From Dysgonomonas sp. HGC4 (GTDB lineage: Bacteria; Bacteroidota; Bacteroidia; Bacteroidales; Dysgonomonadaceae), in the NCBI RefSeq assembly GCF_001261715.1, contig NZ_CVRU01000017.1, positions 18,471 through 82,470 on the forward strand: a DNA stretch of 64,000 nucleotides. Direction: 5' to 3'. The position numbers and the translations under genes are program-made. How positions within the stretch are numbered: the first letter of the stretch is position 1; every line of letters begins with the position of its first letter. The notes beneath the pieces are model-generated. The model was not told where the DNA came from. It saw only the letters and a program-made list of their open reading frames with translations, and searched no databases. This document shows, one piece after another, positions 26,872 to 35,194 of the stretch.

Positions 26872-27693
26872 TTATTTTGTTTTTTCTTTAGTCTTTAAAT
26901 CCAATATAGTCAAGTATTCATTAGTAAGAAGCTCCTTGATCTTAGCGTATGGTAAGCTTACTTCTACTAGACCATCTGAATAAGGCGCTACTTCGTAACT
27001 GTTATAAACATATACAATTCCTCGGTTGTCGAAGTAGAAGTTTACACTGGGTACTATTGCTTCGGGTTCAAGCAATGTAATAGTGTCACCCTGCGAATTT
27101 AAAGTTTTGGCTAACTCATCTTTGATGTATTGAGTTATTTTTTCCTTTGATCCGCTTTTGAAGAGTTTATCTTCTTTTATAATAGAGCCGTTTCGAGTAT
27201 CAATATTATAGTAAGAAATATATTGAGAGCCATGTGCACCTCCCATATATTCGTTTGTTTCGGTTCTGGCTGTTATTGTAATATCTGTGGTGTCGAATAC
27301 CGATGTTATTACATTTTTGTAATAGTCAGAGAGGTCGCTTTTATCCCTTGTAGCCAACTTGGCTATATCTATACTCTCTTGGATAGATCTCTCGGTGAGC
27401 GTATCAAAGGCGCTTTGTGGTGTGAGATTTTTATAATCGTCACCCGCAAAAGCGGTTGCAAATTGAGATTGTATAATTGTAAGAAGCGAGTCATTCCCCA
27501 CTTTTGATGGGTAGTTGAATTCGAAACTAAGTTTTATACCTCCTTTTGTAGAATCGTTATCCAGGAATATTTTTTTCTCAAGACTTAACTTGTCAAATTT
27601 CCATTTTTCGCTGACAGGAGCGTCAGGTTGTGTTTTTTTACAAGAGGTGATCGCAATAATTACTAATAAAAGAGCTAAGCTTATTTTTTTCAT
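26872..27693 (-). CDS. DUF3298 / RsiV-like lipoprotein
   Basis: Lipoprotein of 273 residues with a lipobox ending at C18 (IAITSC). The C-terminal DUF3298 domain is recognisable by TNEYMGGAHGS near 150 and YEVAPYSDGLVEVSLPYAKI near 238-257, preceded by a region similar to the deacetylase PdaC/RsiV N-terminal domain. Family members in other bacteria bind glycan fragments or lysozyme (RsiV), but this one lacks the cytoplasmic anti-sigma part, so a periplasmic binding role is only a guess. A TAnnTTTG box is present at 27730-27723 on the minus strand. It stands alone, with a strong terminator behind it. Confidence 0.8.
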   Translation of the reverse strand: MKKISLALLLVIIAITSCKKTQPDAPVSEKWKFDKLSLEKKIFLDNDSTKGGIKLSFEFNYPSKVGNDSLLTIIQSQFATAFAGDDYKNLTPQSAFDTLTERSIQESIDIAKLATRDKSDLSDYYKNVITSVFDTTDITITARTETNEYMGGAHGSQYISYYNIDTRNGSIIKEDKLFKSGSKEKITQYIKDELAKTLNSQGDTITLLEPEAIVPSVNFYFDNRGIVYVYNSYEVAPYSDGLVEVSLPYAKIKELLTNEYLTILDLKTKEKTK

Positions 27694-27832
27694 GATTGAG
27701 ATGTTTTATGTTTTATTAAGAACAAATGTAAGATAAAAACGTAATCTATACATAATAAGTTCAATTAAGTAACGTTTATAAAGAGTAATTAGTAATAAGG
27801 GAATCAAAAAGTAATAAAATTGGGGAAAGCCT

Positions 27833-28000
27833 ATGGATGAAAAATCTACACAAGTAACGGGCGATGAAAAGTTAGTGGAAATGTTGGAGAATAAAAAAGG
27901 ACCATCAGAAGAAACTTTGAATTTTTTGAGAATGTTTGCGCATAGCTATTATGCGGAACCATCGTTGCCGGAATCACTCAACGCTACATGTTTAAATTAA
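27833..28000 (+). CDS. Small conserved-looking protein, 55 residues
   Basis: An ATG at 27833 opens a frame of 55 codons that ends at TAA 28000 and is followed 26 bases later by a textbook terminator, which argues for a real, separately transcribed gene. The protein begins MDEKSTQVTGDEKLVEMLE and ends PSLPESLNATCLN; its middle (PSEETLNFLRMFAHSYYAEP) resembles short unannotated proteins that I recall from other Bacteroidales. It is acidic, without a signal peptide or membrane span, and ends in Cys-Leu-Asn. No function is known. Confidence 0.75.
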   Translation: MDEKSTQVTGDEKLVEMLENKKGPSEETLNFLRMFAHSYYAEPSLPESLNATCLN

Positions 28001-28026
28001 AACAGTAGCTAAGAAACAGAAGCTAG

Positions 28027-28063
28027 CAGTCTTTCCTCTAAATGCAGGAAAGACTGTTTTTTT
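28027..28063 (+). terminator. Terminator of the 55-residue small gene
   Basis: Perfect 11-bp stem (28027-28037 with 28046-28056), eight-base loop, then seven T. Confidence 0.9.
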
Positions 28064-28065
28064 AT

Positions 28066-28073
28066 TATCTTTG
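28066..28073 (+). promoter_or_regulatory. Probable -7 box of rpe
   Basis: TATCTTTG directly after the terminator of the small gene; the predicted start near 28080 gives rpe a leader of about 110 bases that ends with the AGGTCTGAGGCCT hairpin. No clear -33 element. Confidence 0.4.
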
Positions 28074-28166
28074 CTTATATAAGATAGATAAGTAATTAAA
28101 AAGTATTTAATAAACTGTTTATAGCTATAACAGGCTATGGTTTTTATACTTAACAAAACATTAAAC

Positions 28167-28179
28167 AGGTCTGAGGCCT
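28167..28179 (+). promoter_or_regulatory. AGGTCTGAGGCCT leader hairpin (rpe)
   Basis: Second copy of the short hairpin motif, here only nine bases before the rpe ATG, with one G-U pair in the stem. At this spacing it would sit in the ribosome-binding region. Confidence 0.45.
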
Positions 28180-28188
28180 AATTGCATT

Positions 28189-28839
28189 ATGAGTCATAAA
28201 ATATCACCCTCACTTCTTTCTGCGGATTTTCTGAATCTTCAAAAAGATATTGAAATGTTAAATAATAGTGAAGCCGATTGGTTACATTGCGATGTAATGG
28301 ATGGTGTATTTGTTCCTAATATCTCCTTTGGATTTCCCGTTTTAGAGCGAGTTAAAGAGATCGCGAAAAAGCCTTTGGATGTACATTTGATGATTGTACA
28401 ACCTGAGAAGTTTATTCAGCAGGTAAAAGATATAAATGCATATATGATGACTGTTCATTATGAAGCATGTACGCATCTTCATCGTACAGTTGGTGCAATA
28501 CATGAAGCAGGAATGAAGGCCGGAGTAACGCTTAACCCTCATACACCGGTTGAACTTTTAGAGGCTATTCTAGAAGATATTGATATGGTTTTGATTATGT
28601 CAGTAAATCCTGGGTTTGGCGGACAGAAGTTTATCGAACGTTCGTTGTCTAAAGTATCACGTCTTCGAAAAATGATTAATGAGCGTAATCTTTCCACTTT
28701 GATAGAAGTGGATGGAGGAGTAAATCTTGAAACTGGAAAACGTTTACTTGATGCGGGAGCCGATGTTCTTGTTGCAGGTAATGCGGTATTTTCTGCACCG
28801 GATCCTACTCAAATGATTCATCAATTGAAGAATTTATAA
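28189..28839 (+). CDS. rpe: Ribulose-phosphate 3-epimerase
   Basis: Converts ribulose 5-phosphate to xylulose 5-phosphate in the pentose phosphate pathway. The 216-residue TIM barrel shows all family blocks: ISPSLLSADF at 5-14, HCDVMDGVFVPN near 34-45 with the metal-binding H and D, LDVHLMI near 63, MSVNPGFGGQKFI near 138-150 and EVDGGVN near 173. Length is standard. comEC follows after 22 bases and may be cotranscribed. Confidence 0.96.
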   Translation: MSHKISPSLLSADFLNLQKDIEMLNNSEADWLHCDVMDGVFVPNISFGFPVLERVKEIAKKPLDVHLMIVQPEKFIQQVKDINAYMMTVHYEACTHLHRTVGAIHEAGMKAGVTLNPHTPVELLEAILEDIDMVLIMSVNPGFGGQKFIERSLSKVSRLRKMINERNLSTLIEVDGGVNLETGKRLLDAGADVLVAGNAVFSAPDPTQMIHQLKNL

Positions 28840-28861
28840 GACTTGTTTCTGAGGTTGAGGT

Positions 28862-30817
28862 ATGGATAAAATGATGAAATCACCGTTTTTCCGATTGTTG
28901 TTACCTCTACTCTTAGGTATTGTAATTCAATATTATTATCATATAGGGAAATGGAGTATAATTCCGATAGTTTTAGGACTTGGAATTATGCTCTATTCTT
29001 ATTTTGTACCCCAAGTCAAAAGGCTAAGTTCTCAATTTGTATTTGGTTATGGTGTTTATATGATATTGTTGGGCATAGGAATAACTTCTACTATGTTGAG
29101 GCAGCAAATATCAGCTTTTACTTTTCCTGAAGTTAGTGAATCTTACACTGCTACTATTGTTGATCTACCTCAGAAAAAGCCCCGATCATATGCCTATAAA
29201 GTAAAGCTAAAAGATTCAGGTAAACTTATTGTGTGTTATTTTTCGGAAGATAATCTTCCTGAAAATCTCAAAGTAGGGGATACTTTTACTTTCTTTTCTC
29301 AAGTACAGCCTTTCAAAAGTAGGGGTAATCCTGATGAGTTTAATTATGCTCGTTACATGTATAATAAAGGATATTCGGGGATGACTTTTGTCAGATCCGA
29401 TAGATGGGAAAAAGAAGAGGGCTCTTCTAATAGCTTATTTATTAAAGCAACGCAATGTCGCCAATACATTCTTAGTATATATGAATCGCTCGACTTGACG
29501 ATTGATGAATATGCGATGCTTTCTGCTCTTACATTGGGATACACGGATGCCTTGTCGGATGAAGTCATCGAATCATTTAGAGCTACCGGTGTTGCACATA
29601 TTTTAGCTGTAAGTGGTATGCACGTGATGATTATCTTTACAGTCATTACTTCATTATTGGGTTTTATTTCGCGACATTCTAAATACCATTGGCTAAAGCA
29701 GGTAATTATTATCTTGCTTTTGTGGATGTATGTCTTTGTGATTGGTTTTCCACCCTCGGCTCTTCGGGCTTGTATTATGCTTACCGTGTTTTGTGTCGCT
29801 TCTATCCGAAAGGTAAGGAGTTATTCGTATAATACACTTTTCGTAACAGCTTTTTTGATGCTCGTATGGAATCCTCTCTGGCTTTTCGATATGGGATTTC
29901 AACTGAGCTTTCTTGCAGTATTATCAATGCTCTTCTTTATGCCCATATTCTCTAAAATAATACCAGTTAGAAATAAGTATCTAAGATACTTCCGAGATAT
30001 ATTTAATGTTTCGTTATCTGTGCAATTGGGAGTATTTCCTCTATGTTTATACTATTTCGGAACTTTTCCTGTGTATTTCTTTATAACCAATCTCATTATT
30101 ATACCTCTCATAACACTTGCTATTTATGATGCAGTTCTTGTTTTGTTCTTATCTATAATAGGGCTTTTTAATACTTCTGTGGCTAGTTTTCTGTGTTATC
30201 TGCCGATTCAATTCTTCAAATTATTAGTAAAGGGTACTACTGCTGTTGCTTCATTCTTTGAGCATTTACCTTTTGCTTCGTTGCAGGGGTTAAAGCCGTC
30301 TTTTATAGGTCTGATTTTGTTATGGATTATAGTTATATCAATGAGCTACTTTTTAGTAAAGAGAAAATCAAAAGCCTTGATTACATCTTTGATCTGTGTT
30401 TTAGTCCTTATAGGTTTAGGAATCAAGCGTACTATTGATGATAAGAATACGTTAGTTGTATATAATAGAGCAAAATCAACACAAATAATATATCATATTG
30501 GATATTCAGCAGAAGAGATAACCGGTGTAGACGGTCATCAACTTATATGTTTGAATGGATTGAAATATTTGATAGTCTCAAAAGATACATGGAAAAATAA
30601 GGTGTCTTCTCAAAAAATGAGGGTGGATTACCTGCATCTGGTCGAAAATAATTCTTTGTCTTTATATTCTCTGAATCAGGTGTTTGCTTTTGATAAGGTT
30701 ATATTGGATAGTTCCTTATCTGAGAAAACTTTAAAAAGATTTGTGTTAGAATGTGAAAAATTACGAATTCCGTATTACGATGTAAGTAATAATGGAGTTT
30801 TACGGATATTTTTTTAG
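28862..30817 (+). CDS. comEC: ComEC/Rec2-type DNA uptake channel protein
   Basis: Polytopic inner-membrane protein of 651 residues related to the channel for single-stranded DNA in natural transformation. The N-terminal DUF4131-like part (about 30-170) is followed by the Competence domain with the hallmark ATGVAHILAVSGMHVMI near 240-256 and about ten membrane spans to residue 520. The C-terminal 130 residues are soluble but show no HxHxDH metal motif, so the metallo-beta-lactamase-type nuclease domain of other ComEC proteins is missing or degenerate. Whether the cells are competent cannot be said. Confidence 0.9.
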   Translation: MDKMMKSPFFRLLLPLLLGIVIQYYYHIGKWSIIPIVLGLGIMLYSYFVPQVKRLSSQFVFGYGVYMILLGIGITSTMLRQQISAFTFPEVSESYTATIVDLPQKKPRSYAYKVKLKDSGKLIVCYFSEDNLPENLKVGDTFTFFSQVQPFKSRGNPDEFNYARYMYNKGYSGMTFVRSDRWEKEEGSSNSLFIKATQCRQYILSIYESLDLTIDEYAMLSALTLGYTDALSDEVIESFRATGVAHILAVSGMHVMIIFTVITSLLGFISRHSKYHWLKQVIIILLLWMYVFVIGFPPSALRACIMLTVFCVASIRKVRSYSYNTLFVTAFLMLVWNPLWLFDMGFQLSFLAVLSMLFFMPIFSKIIPVRNKYLRYFRDIFNVSLSVQLGVFPLCLYYFGTFPVYFFITNLIIIPLITLAIYDAVLVLFLSIIGLFNTSVASFLCYLPIQFFKLLVKGTTAVASFFEHLPFASLQGLKPSFIGLILLWIIVISMSYFLVKRKSKALITSLICVLVLIGLGIKRTIDDKNTLVVYNRAKSTQIIYHIGYSAEEITGVDGHQLICLNGLKYLIVSKDTWKNKVSSQKMRVDYLHLVENNSLSLYSLNQVFAFDKVILDSSLSEKTLKRFVLECEKLRIPYYDVSNNGVLRIFF

Positions 30818-30825
30818 TATTTTTG
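30818..30825 (+). promoter_or_regulatory. Probable -7 box of the DHH phosphoesterase operon
   Basis: TATTTTTG begins directly after the comEC stop. Downstream in the leader lies an eight-pair inverted repeat (TTTGCTAT at 30858-30865, ATAGCAAA at 30876-30883). No clear -33 element. Confidence 0.4.
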
Positions 30826-30935
30826 CACAATTGTGTTTTAACTAAGGCCGTAGGCTATTTGCTATTTTAATAAGTATAGCAAACACAGTTTGTTGTAGTA
30901 GAATTTAAGTAGCAAAATATATCACTTTACTTGCA

Positions 30936-31988
30936 ATGTTTACAAAAATAATAGATCAGGATAAGATAACTAAAGTAGCGGATTTAATTGATAAGGCAGA
31001 CAAGGCTATCATCGTGACACATGTTTCGCCGGATGGAGATGCTATCGGCTCTTCTTTAGGGTTATATCATTATCTGATCGATCAGGGATTGGATGCAACC
31101 ATAATAGTGCCTAACGAATTTCCTTATTTCCTGAAATGGCTTAAAGGGGCAAAGGATATTCTTATTTATGAGAAATATTCAGAGTTCGCAGAAAAACTGA
31201 TTAGTGAAACTGACCTTATCTTCTGTTTAGACTTTAATGTTTTGAGCCGTATCAAAAATGTAGGAGTTGCTGTTGAGGCTTCTAAGGCGAAGAAAGTATT
31301 AGTGGATCATCATCCATATCCATCAGAATTTAGTGATGTATGTATCTCTCATCCAGAGATTTCATCAACCAGCGAATTGGTCTTTAGACTGATATGTCGT
31401 ATGGGCGATTTTGAAATGATGAGCAGAGATTCGGCAGAGGCTATTTATATGGGAATGATGACCGATACGGGTGCATTTACGTATAACTCGAATGATGCGC
31501 AGATATATTATATTATAGCACAGCTTCTGAATAAAGGAATAGATAAAGATTACATTTATTCTAAAGTCTATCATAGTTATACAGCCGATCGCTATCGTAT
31601 GATGGGGCATATGCTGTCGGAACGGATGAAGATTTATGAAGAGTACGGTGCCGGATTAATATGGTTAGATAATGAAGATCAAAAGCGATTTAATTCTCAA
31701 AAAGGAGATACCGAAGGCTTTGCCAATCTTCCGTTAAATATAAAAGGAGTAACTTTCGCCGTTTTTTTACGTGAAGATGATGATATGATTAAAGTCTCGC
31801 TTCGTTCGCAAGGAGATTTTCCCTGTAATACATTTGCTTCACAGTGTTTCAATGGTGGAGGACATTTAAATGCATCAGGTGGTGAATTTTTTGGTTCATT
31901 AGTGGAGGCGATAGATCTTTTTGAACGTACTTTGCCAGAATATGCTGATTTGTTGATAAATAATAAGAATAATCTAGAGAAAAAATGA
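30936..31988 (+). CDS. DHH/DHHA1 phosphoesterase (NrnA-like oligoribonuclease / pAp phosphatase)
   Basis: Cytoplasmic metal-dependent phosphoesterase of 350 residues. The DHH domain shows VSPDGDAIGSS at 30-40, LDFN near 98-101 and the DHH motif at 124-126; the DHHA1 substrate-binding domain ends with FNGGGHLNASGG near 307-318. NrnA-type enzymes degrade very short RNAs and 3'-phosphoadenosine 5'-phosphate; the length and motif spacing fit NrnA better than RecJ or GdpP. Its stop overlaps the start of the DUF4827 lipoprotein gene (ATGA), so the two are coupled. Confidence 0.88.
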   Translation: MFTKIIDQDKITKVADLIDKADKAIIVTHVSPDGDAIGSSLGLYHYLIDQGLDATIIVPNEFPYFLKWLKGAKDILIYEKYSEFAEKLISETDLIFCLDFNVLSRIKNVGVAVEASKAKKVLVDHHPYPSEFSDVCISHPEISSTSELVFRLICRMGDFEMMSRDSAEAIYMGMMTDTGAFTYNSNDAQIYYIIAQLLNKGIDKDYIYSKVYHSYTADRYRMMGHMLSERMKIYEEYGAGLIWLDNEDQKRFNSQKGDTEGFANLPLNIKGVTFAVFLREDDDMIKVSLRSQGDFPCNTFASQCFNGGGHLNASGGEFFGSLVEAIDLFERTLPEYADLLINNKNNLEKK

Positions 31989-32566
31989 AAAAAGTACTAG
32001 GTCTGGTTTGCTTTGTTATTGGATTGTGTATTGCATTTGGGGCTTGTAGTAGCACTGAGACATACGCAGATAAATTAAAAAAGGAACGTAAAAATATTGC
32101 CCGTTTCATTAACGAAAATAATATAACTGTTAGAAGTGACTATCCTGCTAGTGGGGTTTTTGCCGAAAATGAGTTTTTTAGAGATCCTGCTACAGGTGTT
32201 TATATCCATGTGATTGATTCGGGTAATGGTGTTAGAGCAAACGCCGCTAAGCGTTCAGTTATAAATGTAAGATGTAACGATGCTCTTTTGTTGCCTTCGG
32301 ATACTGTTGCCGGAAATAATATCGCTGGATTTCAACCTATACAATTCACTTATGGTATAGTTGCTACTTATACAGGTGTGAATAGTGCAAATATGCATGA
32401 CTATGTTTTATTATCGGCAGGTATTGTTGCACCTCTAAAGTTTGTAGGAGAGAATGCAAGGGTTAGTCTAATTGTTCCTTTTGCTCAGGGTTCTACTTAT
32501 CAGGGCTCTAGTTTTCAGGCATTGTACTATCCAATGTTACATTATACGAGAATTATTAACAACTAA
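31985..32566 (+). CDS. DUF4827 lipoprotein
   Basis: Lipoprotein of 193 residues; signal peptide with lipobox ending at C21 (AFGAC). The part after YADKLKKERKNIARFINEN matches DUF4827, a family found in Bacteroidetes, and the region VINVRCNDALL to LLSAGIVAPLKF looks like a degenerate FKBP-type fold. If so, it may act as a periplasmic folding helper, but catalytic residues cannot be assigned. It overlaps the DHH gene and ends 13 bases before glmM. Confidence 0.82.
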   Translation: MKKVLGLVCFVIGLCIAFGACSSTETYADKLKKERKNIARFINENNITVRSDYPASGVFAENEFFRDPATGVYIHVIDSGNGVRANAAKRSVINVRCNDALLLPSDTVAGNNIAGFQPIQFTYGIVATYTGVNSANMHDYVLLSAGIVAPLKFVGENARVSLIVPFAQGSTYQGSSFQALYYPMLHYTRIINN

Positions 32567-32579
32567 TCTATAGGTTATT

Positions 32580-33965
32580 ATGGCATTAATTAAATCAATA
32601 TCAGGTATCAGAGGTACCATTGGCGGATATGCTGGTGAAGGACTGAATCCTCTTGATGCTGTTAAATTTGTGTCGGCTTATGCCACTTTTATTCGGAAAA
32701 ACACAACAGCTACTAGCAATAAAATAGTAGTTGGCAGAGATGCTCGTATTTCGGGAGCTATGATGGAGCAAGTCGTTGTAGGTACGCTTATGGGAATAGG
32801 CTTTGATGTTGTAAACATAGGGTTGGCAACCACTCCTACAACAGAATTGGCTACTGCAATGGAAGGTGCTTGTGGTGGGATTATTCTTACAGCAAGTCAC
32901 AATCCACGACAATGGAATGCTTTGAAGCTTCTTAATCAAAATGGAGAGTTCCTTAATGCTGAAGAAGGTGCTGAAGTGCTGCGCATTGCTGAAGCTGAGG
33001 AATTTGTTTTTGCAGATGTTGATCATTTGGGGAAAATAACCCAAAAAGACTATACGGATGCACATATTAAGGCAGTGCTCGATCTAAAATTGGTAGATGT
33101 TGCTGCAATTAAAGCTGCTAACTTTAAAGTAGCTATAGATTGTGTTAACTCGGTTGGAGGAATAGTTGTGCCTAAGCTTCTTAAAGCTTTAGGTGTAAAT
33201 GATATAGTAGAGCTCAACTGTGAGCCTACAGGTGATTTCGCTCATAATCCTGAGCCTCTGGCTGAAAACTTGACTGAAATATCGGGTTTGATGAAGTCAG
33301 GAAAAGCGGATATTGGTATCGTTGTAGATCCTGATGTTGACCGTTTGGCATTAGTGGATGAAAAAGGTGAAATGTTTGGCGAAGAATATACTTTAGTTGC
33401 TGTTGCCGATTATGTGTTGAAGCATACTCCGGGTAATACGGTATCCAATTTAAGTTCAAGTCGCGCATTGCGTGATGTAACCAATCGCTATGGTATGCAG
33501 TATAATGCAGCCGCAGTGGGAGAAGTGAACGTAACTACAAAGATGAAAGAAACCAATGCTGTTATTGGTGGAGAAGGTAATGGAGGGGTTATATATCCTA
33601 CTAGCCATTATGGACGTGACTCTTTAGTAGGTATTGCATTGTTTTTAACTCATTTGGCTCACGAGAAGAAAACGGTAAGCGAGTTGCGTGCAACTTATCC
33701 CGAATACTATATTGCAAAACAAAAAATAGAGTTAACTCCCGAAATTGATGTTGATGCCATATTGAAAGCTGTGAAAGAGAAGTTTTCGTCTTATGATGTA
33801 ACTGATATTGATGGGGTGAAAATTGATTTCCCTGATAAATGGGTGCATTTGCGTAAGTCGAATACCGAACCGATTATTCGTATTTATTCAGAGGCTTCAA
33901 CAATGGAGGATGCTGAATTTGCTGGTGCTGAAATTATTGAAATTATAAAATCGTTAGCGAAATAG
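32580..33965 (+). CDS. glmM: Phosphoglucosamine mutase
   Basis: Alpha-D-phosphohexomutase of 461 residues. The phosphoserine loop is TASHNPRQWN with S106, the metal-binding loop is D250-P-D252-V-D254-R, and the sugar-binding GEGNGGV lies near 337; the C-terminal phosphate-binding RKSNTEPIIRIY is near 423. GlmM interconverts glucosamine 6- and 1-phosphate for UDP-GlcNAc, needed for peptidoglycan and lipid A. Some Bacteroidetes homologues act as phosphomannomutases; the QWN after the serine loop (rather than a KG) is seen in this clade, so substrate preference is inferred. Confidence 0.85.
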   Translation: MALIKSISGIRGTIGGYAGEGLNPLDAVKFVSAYATFIRKNTTATSNKIVVGRDARISGAMMEQVVVGTLMGIGFDVVNIGLATTPTTELATAMEGACGGIILTASHNPRQWNALKLLNQNGEFLNAEEGAEVLRIAEAEEFVFADVDHLGKITQKDYTDAHIKAVLDLKLVDVAAIKAANFKVAIDCVNSVGGIVVPKLLKALGVNDIVELNCEPTGDFAHNPEPLAENLTEISGLMKSGKADIGIVVDPDVDRLALVDEKGEMFGEEYTLVAVADYVLKHTPGNTVSNLSSSRALRDVTNRYGMQYNAAAVGEVNVTTKMKETNAVIGGEGNGGVIYPTSHYGRDSLVGIALFLTHLAHEKKTVSELRATYPEYYIAKQKIELTPEIDVDAILKAVKEKFSSYDVTDIDGVKIDFPDKWVHLRKSNTEPIIRIYSEASTMEDAEFAGAEIIEIIKSLAK

Positions 33966-33985
33966 ACTTTCGATAAAGTAAATAG

Positions 33986-34028
33986 AATCGGCTTGTATCA
34001 TTACAAAAATGATACAGGTCGATTTTTC
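33986..34028 (+). terminator. Terminator of glmM
   Basis: Sixteen-pair stem with two G-U pairs (33986-34001 with 34009-34024), seven-base loop and a T5 end, 20 bases after the stop. Confidence 0.88.
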
Positions 34029-34149
34029 CGTCTGAAAAGACAGGCATATTATTACAAATACTTACTCACTCCATAAGTTTTTAATGTTATATTTCGGATG
34101 TAAAAGGAGTATTGAATGAAACTTGCAGAAACATAATAGGTTAAATTAG

Positions 34150-34986
34150 ATGAAGGAGAAACTAATCAGTGTCGACGAAATTCGCAACATACATCCTATC
34201 TTTAGAGGACGCTTTGGGAATATTCTTATTAAGATAGCGATGAGCCTTACAGGTTTAAATAAGGTTAATCGAATTTATGACACATCTAAGCAATATGAAG
34301 GTGTTGATTTTTGCAATCATCTTTTAAAAGATGTCGGTGTAAATATAGTAGTTGAGAATCCCGAAGTCTTGAATCAATTTGAGGGGCAGGCATTTATTAC
34401 TGTATCTAACCATGCGTATGGACATATTGATGGAATTACAGCAATTGATGTGGTCGGCTCTATACGACCAGACTACAAGATGATGGTTAATTTCATTTTA
34501 GGGATGATAGATACTATGTCGATGCACTTTATTGCGGTTAATCCTTATCAGAGTGGAAAGCTTGCTAGTAAGTCAAGTCTCGATGGTGTAAAGCAATGTA
34601 TAAGCCATATAAAAGGAGGTCATCCACTCGGTTTTTTTCCCGCAGGTGCAGTATCAAAGACTAAGATAAGAAAAGGTAAAATGATTGTTAGAGATAGAGA
34701 ATGGCAACCATCGGTTATAAAGCTGATTAAGGGATCTAAAGTTCCTGTTGTACCTATGTATTTTAGTGGGAAGAATTCTTGGTTTTTCAACATTCTTGAT
34801 CTTATTGATTGGCGATTACGTAGTTTGCGCTTAGGGCATGAGGTATATAATAAGAAAGGAAAAACAATTCGTGTTGTTTTTGGAGAACCCATTATGCCGG
34901 ATGAAATAGCTAAGCATACCGATCTAGAGGAGCTTGGTAACTTTCTAAAGGATAAAACTTATGCTTTGGCTAAAGACGGAGAATAA
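34150..34986 (+). CDS. Lysophospholipid acyltransferase-like protein
   Basis: Membrane-associated acyltransferase of the PlsC superfamily, 278 residues. The catalytic motif is NHAYGHIDG (H88, D94), an H-x5-D variant that I recall from Bacteroidetes members of the family (often NHPxGGxDG), and the substrate-binding block FFPAGAVSK lies near 158-166, with VPVVPMYFSGKN near 197. It could acylate lysophosphatidic acid or an aminolipid such as the ornithine/glycine lipids of this phylum. It stands alone between glmM and the sigma-54-type regulator. Confidence 0.8.
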   Translation: MKEKLISVDEIRNIHPIFRGRFGNILIKIAMSLTGLNKVNRIYDTSKQYEGVDFCNHLLKDVGVNIVVENPEVLNQFEGQAFITVSNHAYGHIDGITAIDVVGSIRPDYKMMVNFILGMIDTMSMHFIAVNPYQSGKLASKSSLDGVKQCISHIKGGHPLGFFPAGAVSKTKIRKGKMIVRDREWQPSVIKLIKGSKVPVVPMYFSGKNSWFFNILDLIDWRLRSLRLGHEVYNKKGKTIRVVFGEPIMPDEIAKHTDLEELGNFLKDKTYALAKDGE

Positions 34987-35125
34987 ATATAAAGAGTCAA
35001 ATGTTTTTATTTTTTATATAGAAATATAAGGTGATACTCTGATGAAACAGGAATGGATTATCATCTGTGATGTTTTCCGATAAATATTCTGCCTTATTTA
35101 AAGAAGCTTCTTTTTAGGAGGTTCG

Positions 35126-35158
35126 TTTGTTTGAGATCAAATTAAATATGTAAATTTG
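35126..35158 (+). promoter_or_regulatory. Promoter of the sigma-54-type regulator operon
   Basis: TTTG at 35126-35129, a 21-base spacer and TAAATTTG at 35151-35158. The expected start is near 35165, within the dyad described next. The ATG lies about 30 bases further on. Confidence 0.65.
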
Positions 35159-35175
35159 TCAGTATAGCTGACAAA
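35155..35175. promoter_or_regulatory. Operator-like dyad over the -7 box and start point
   Basis: Perfect inverted repeat TTTGTCAG-TATAG-CTGACAAA, eight-base arms with a five-base centre. It overlaps the -7 box of the regulator gene and covers the predicted start point, the classic place for a repressor or autoregulator site. Confidence 0.55.
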
Positions 35176-35194
35176 GCACTTATAATTATACGAT

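Noticed and set aside
32601..33065. A 154-codon frame opposite glmM
   Set aside because: Antisense shadow of a certain gene; the peptide has no recognisable features.
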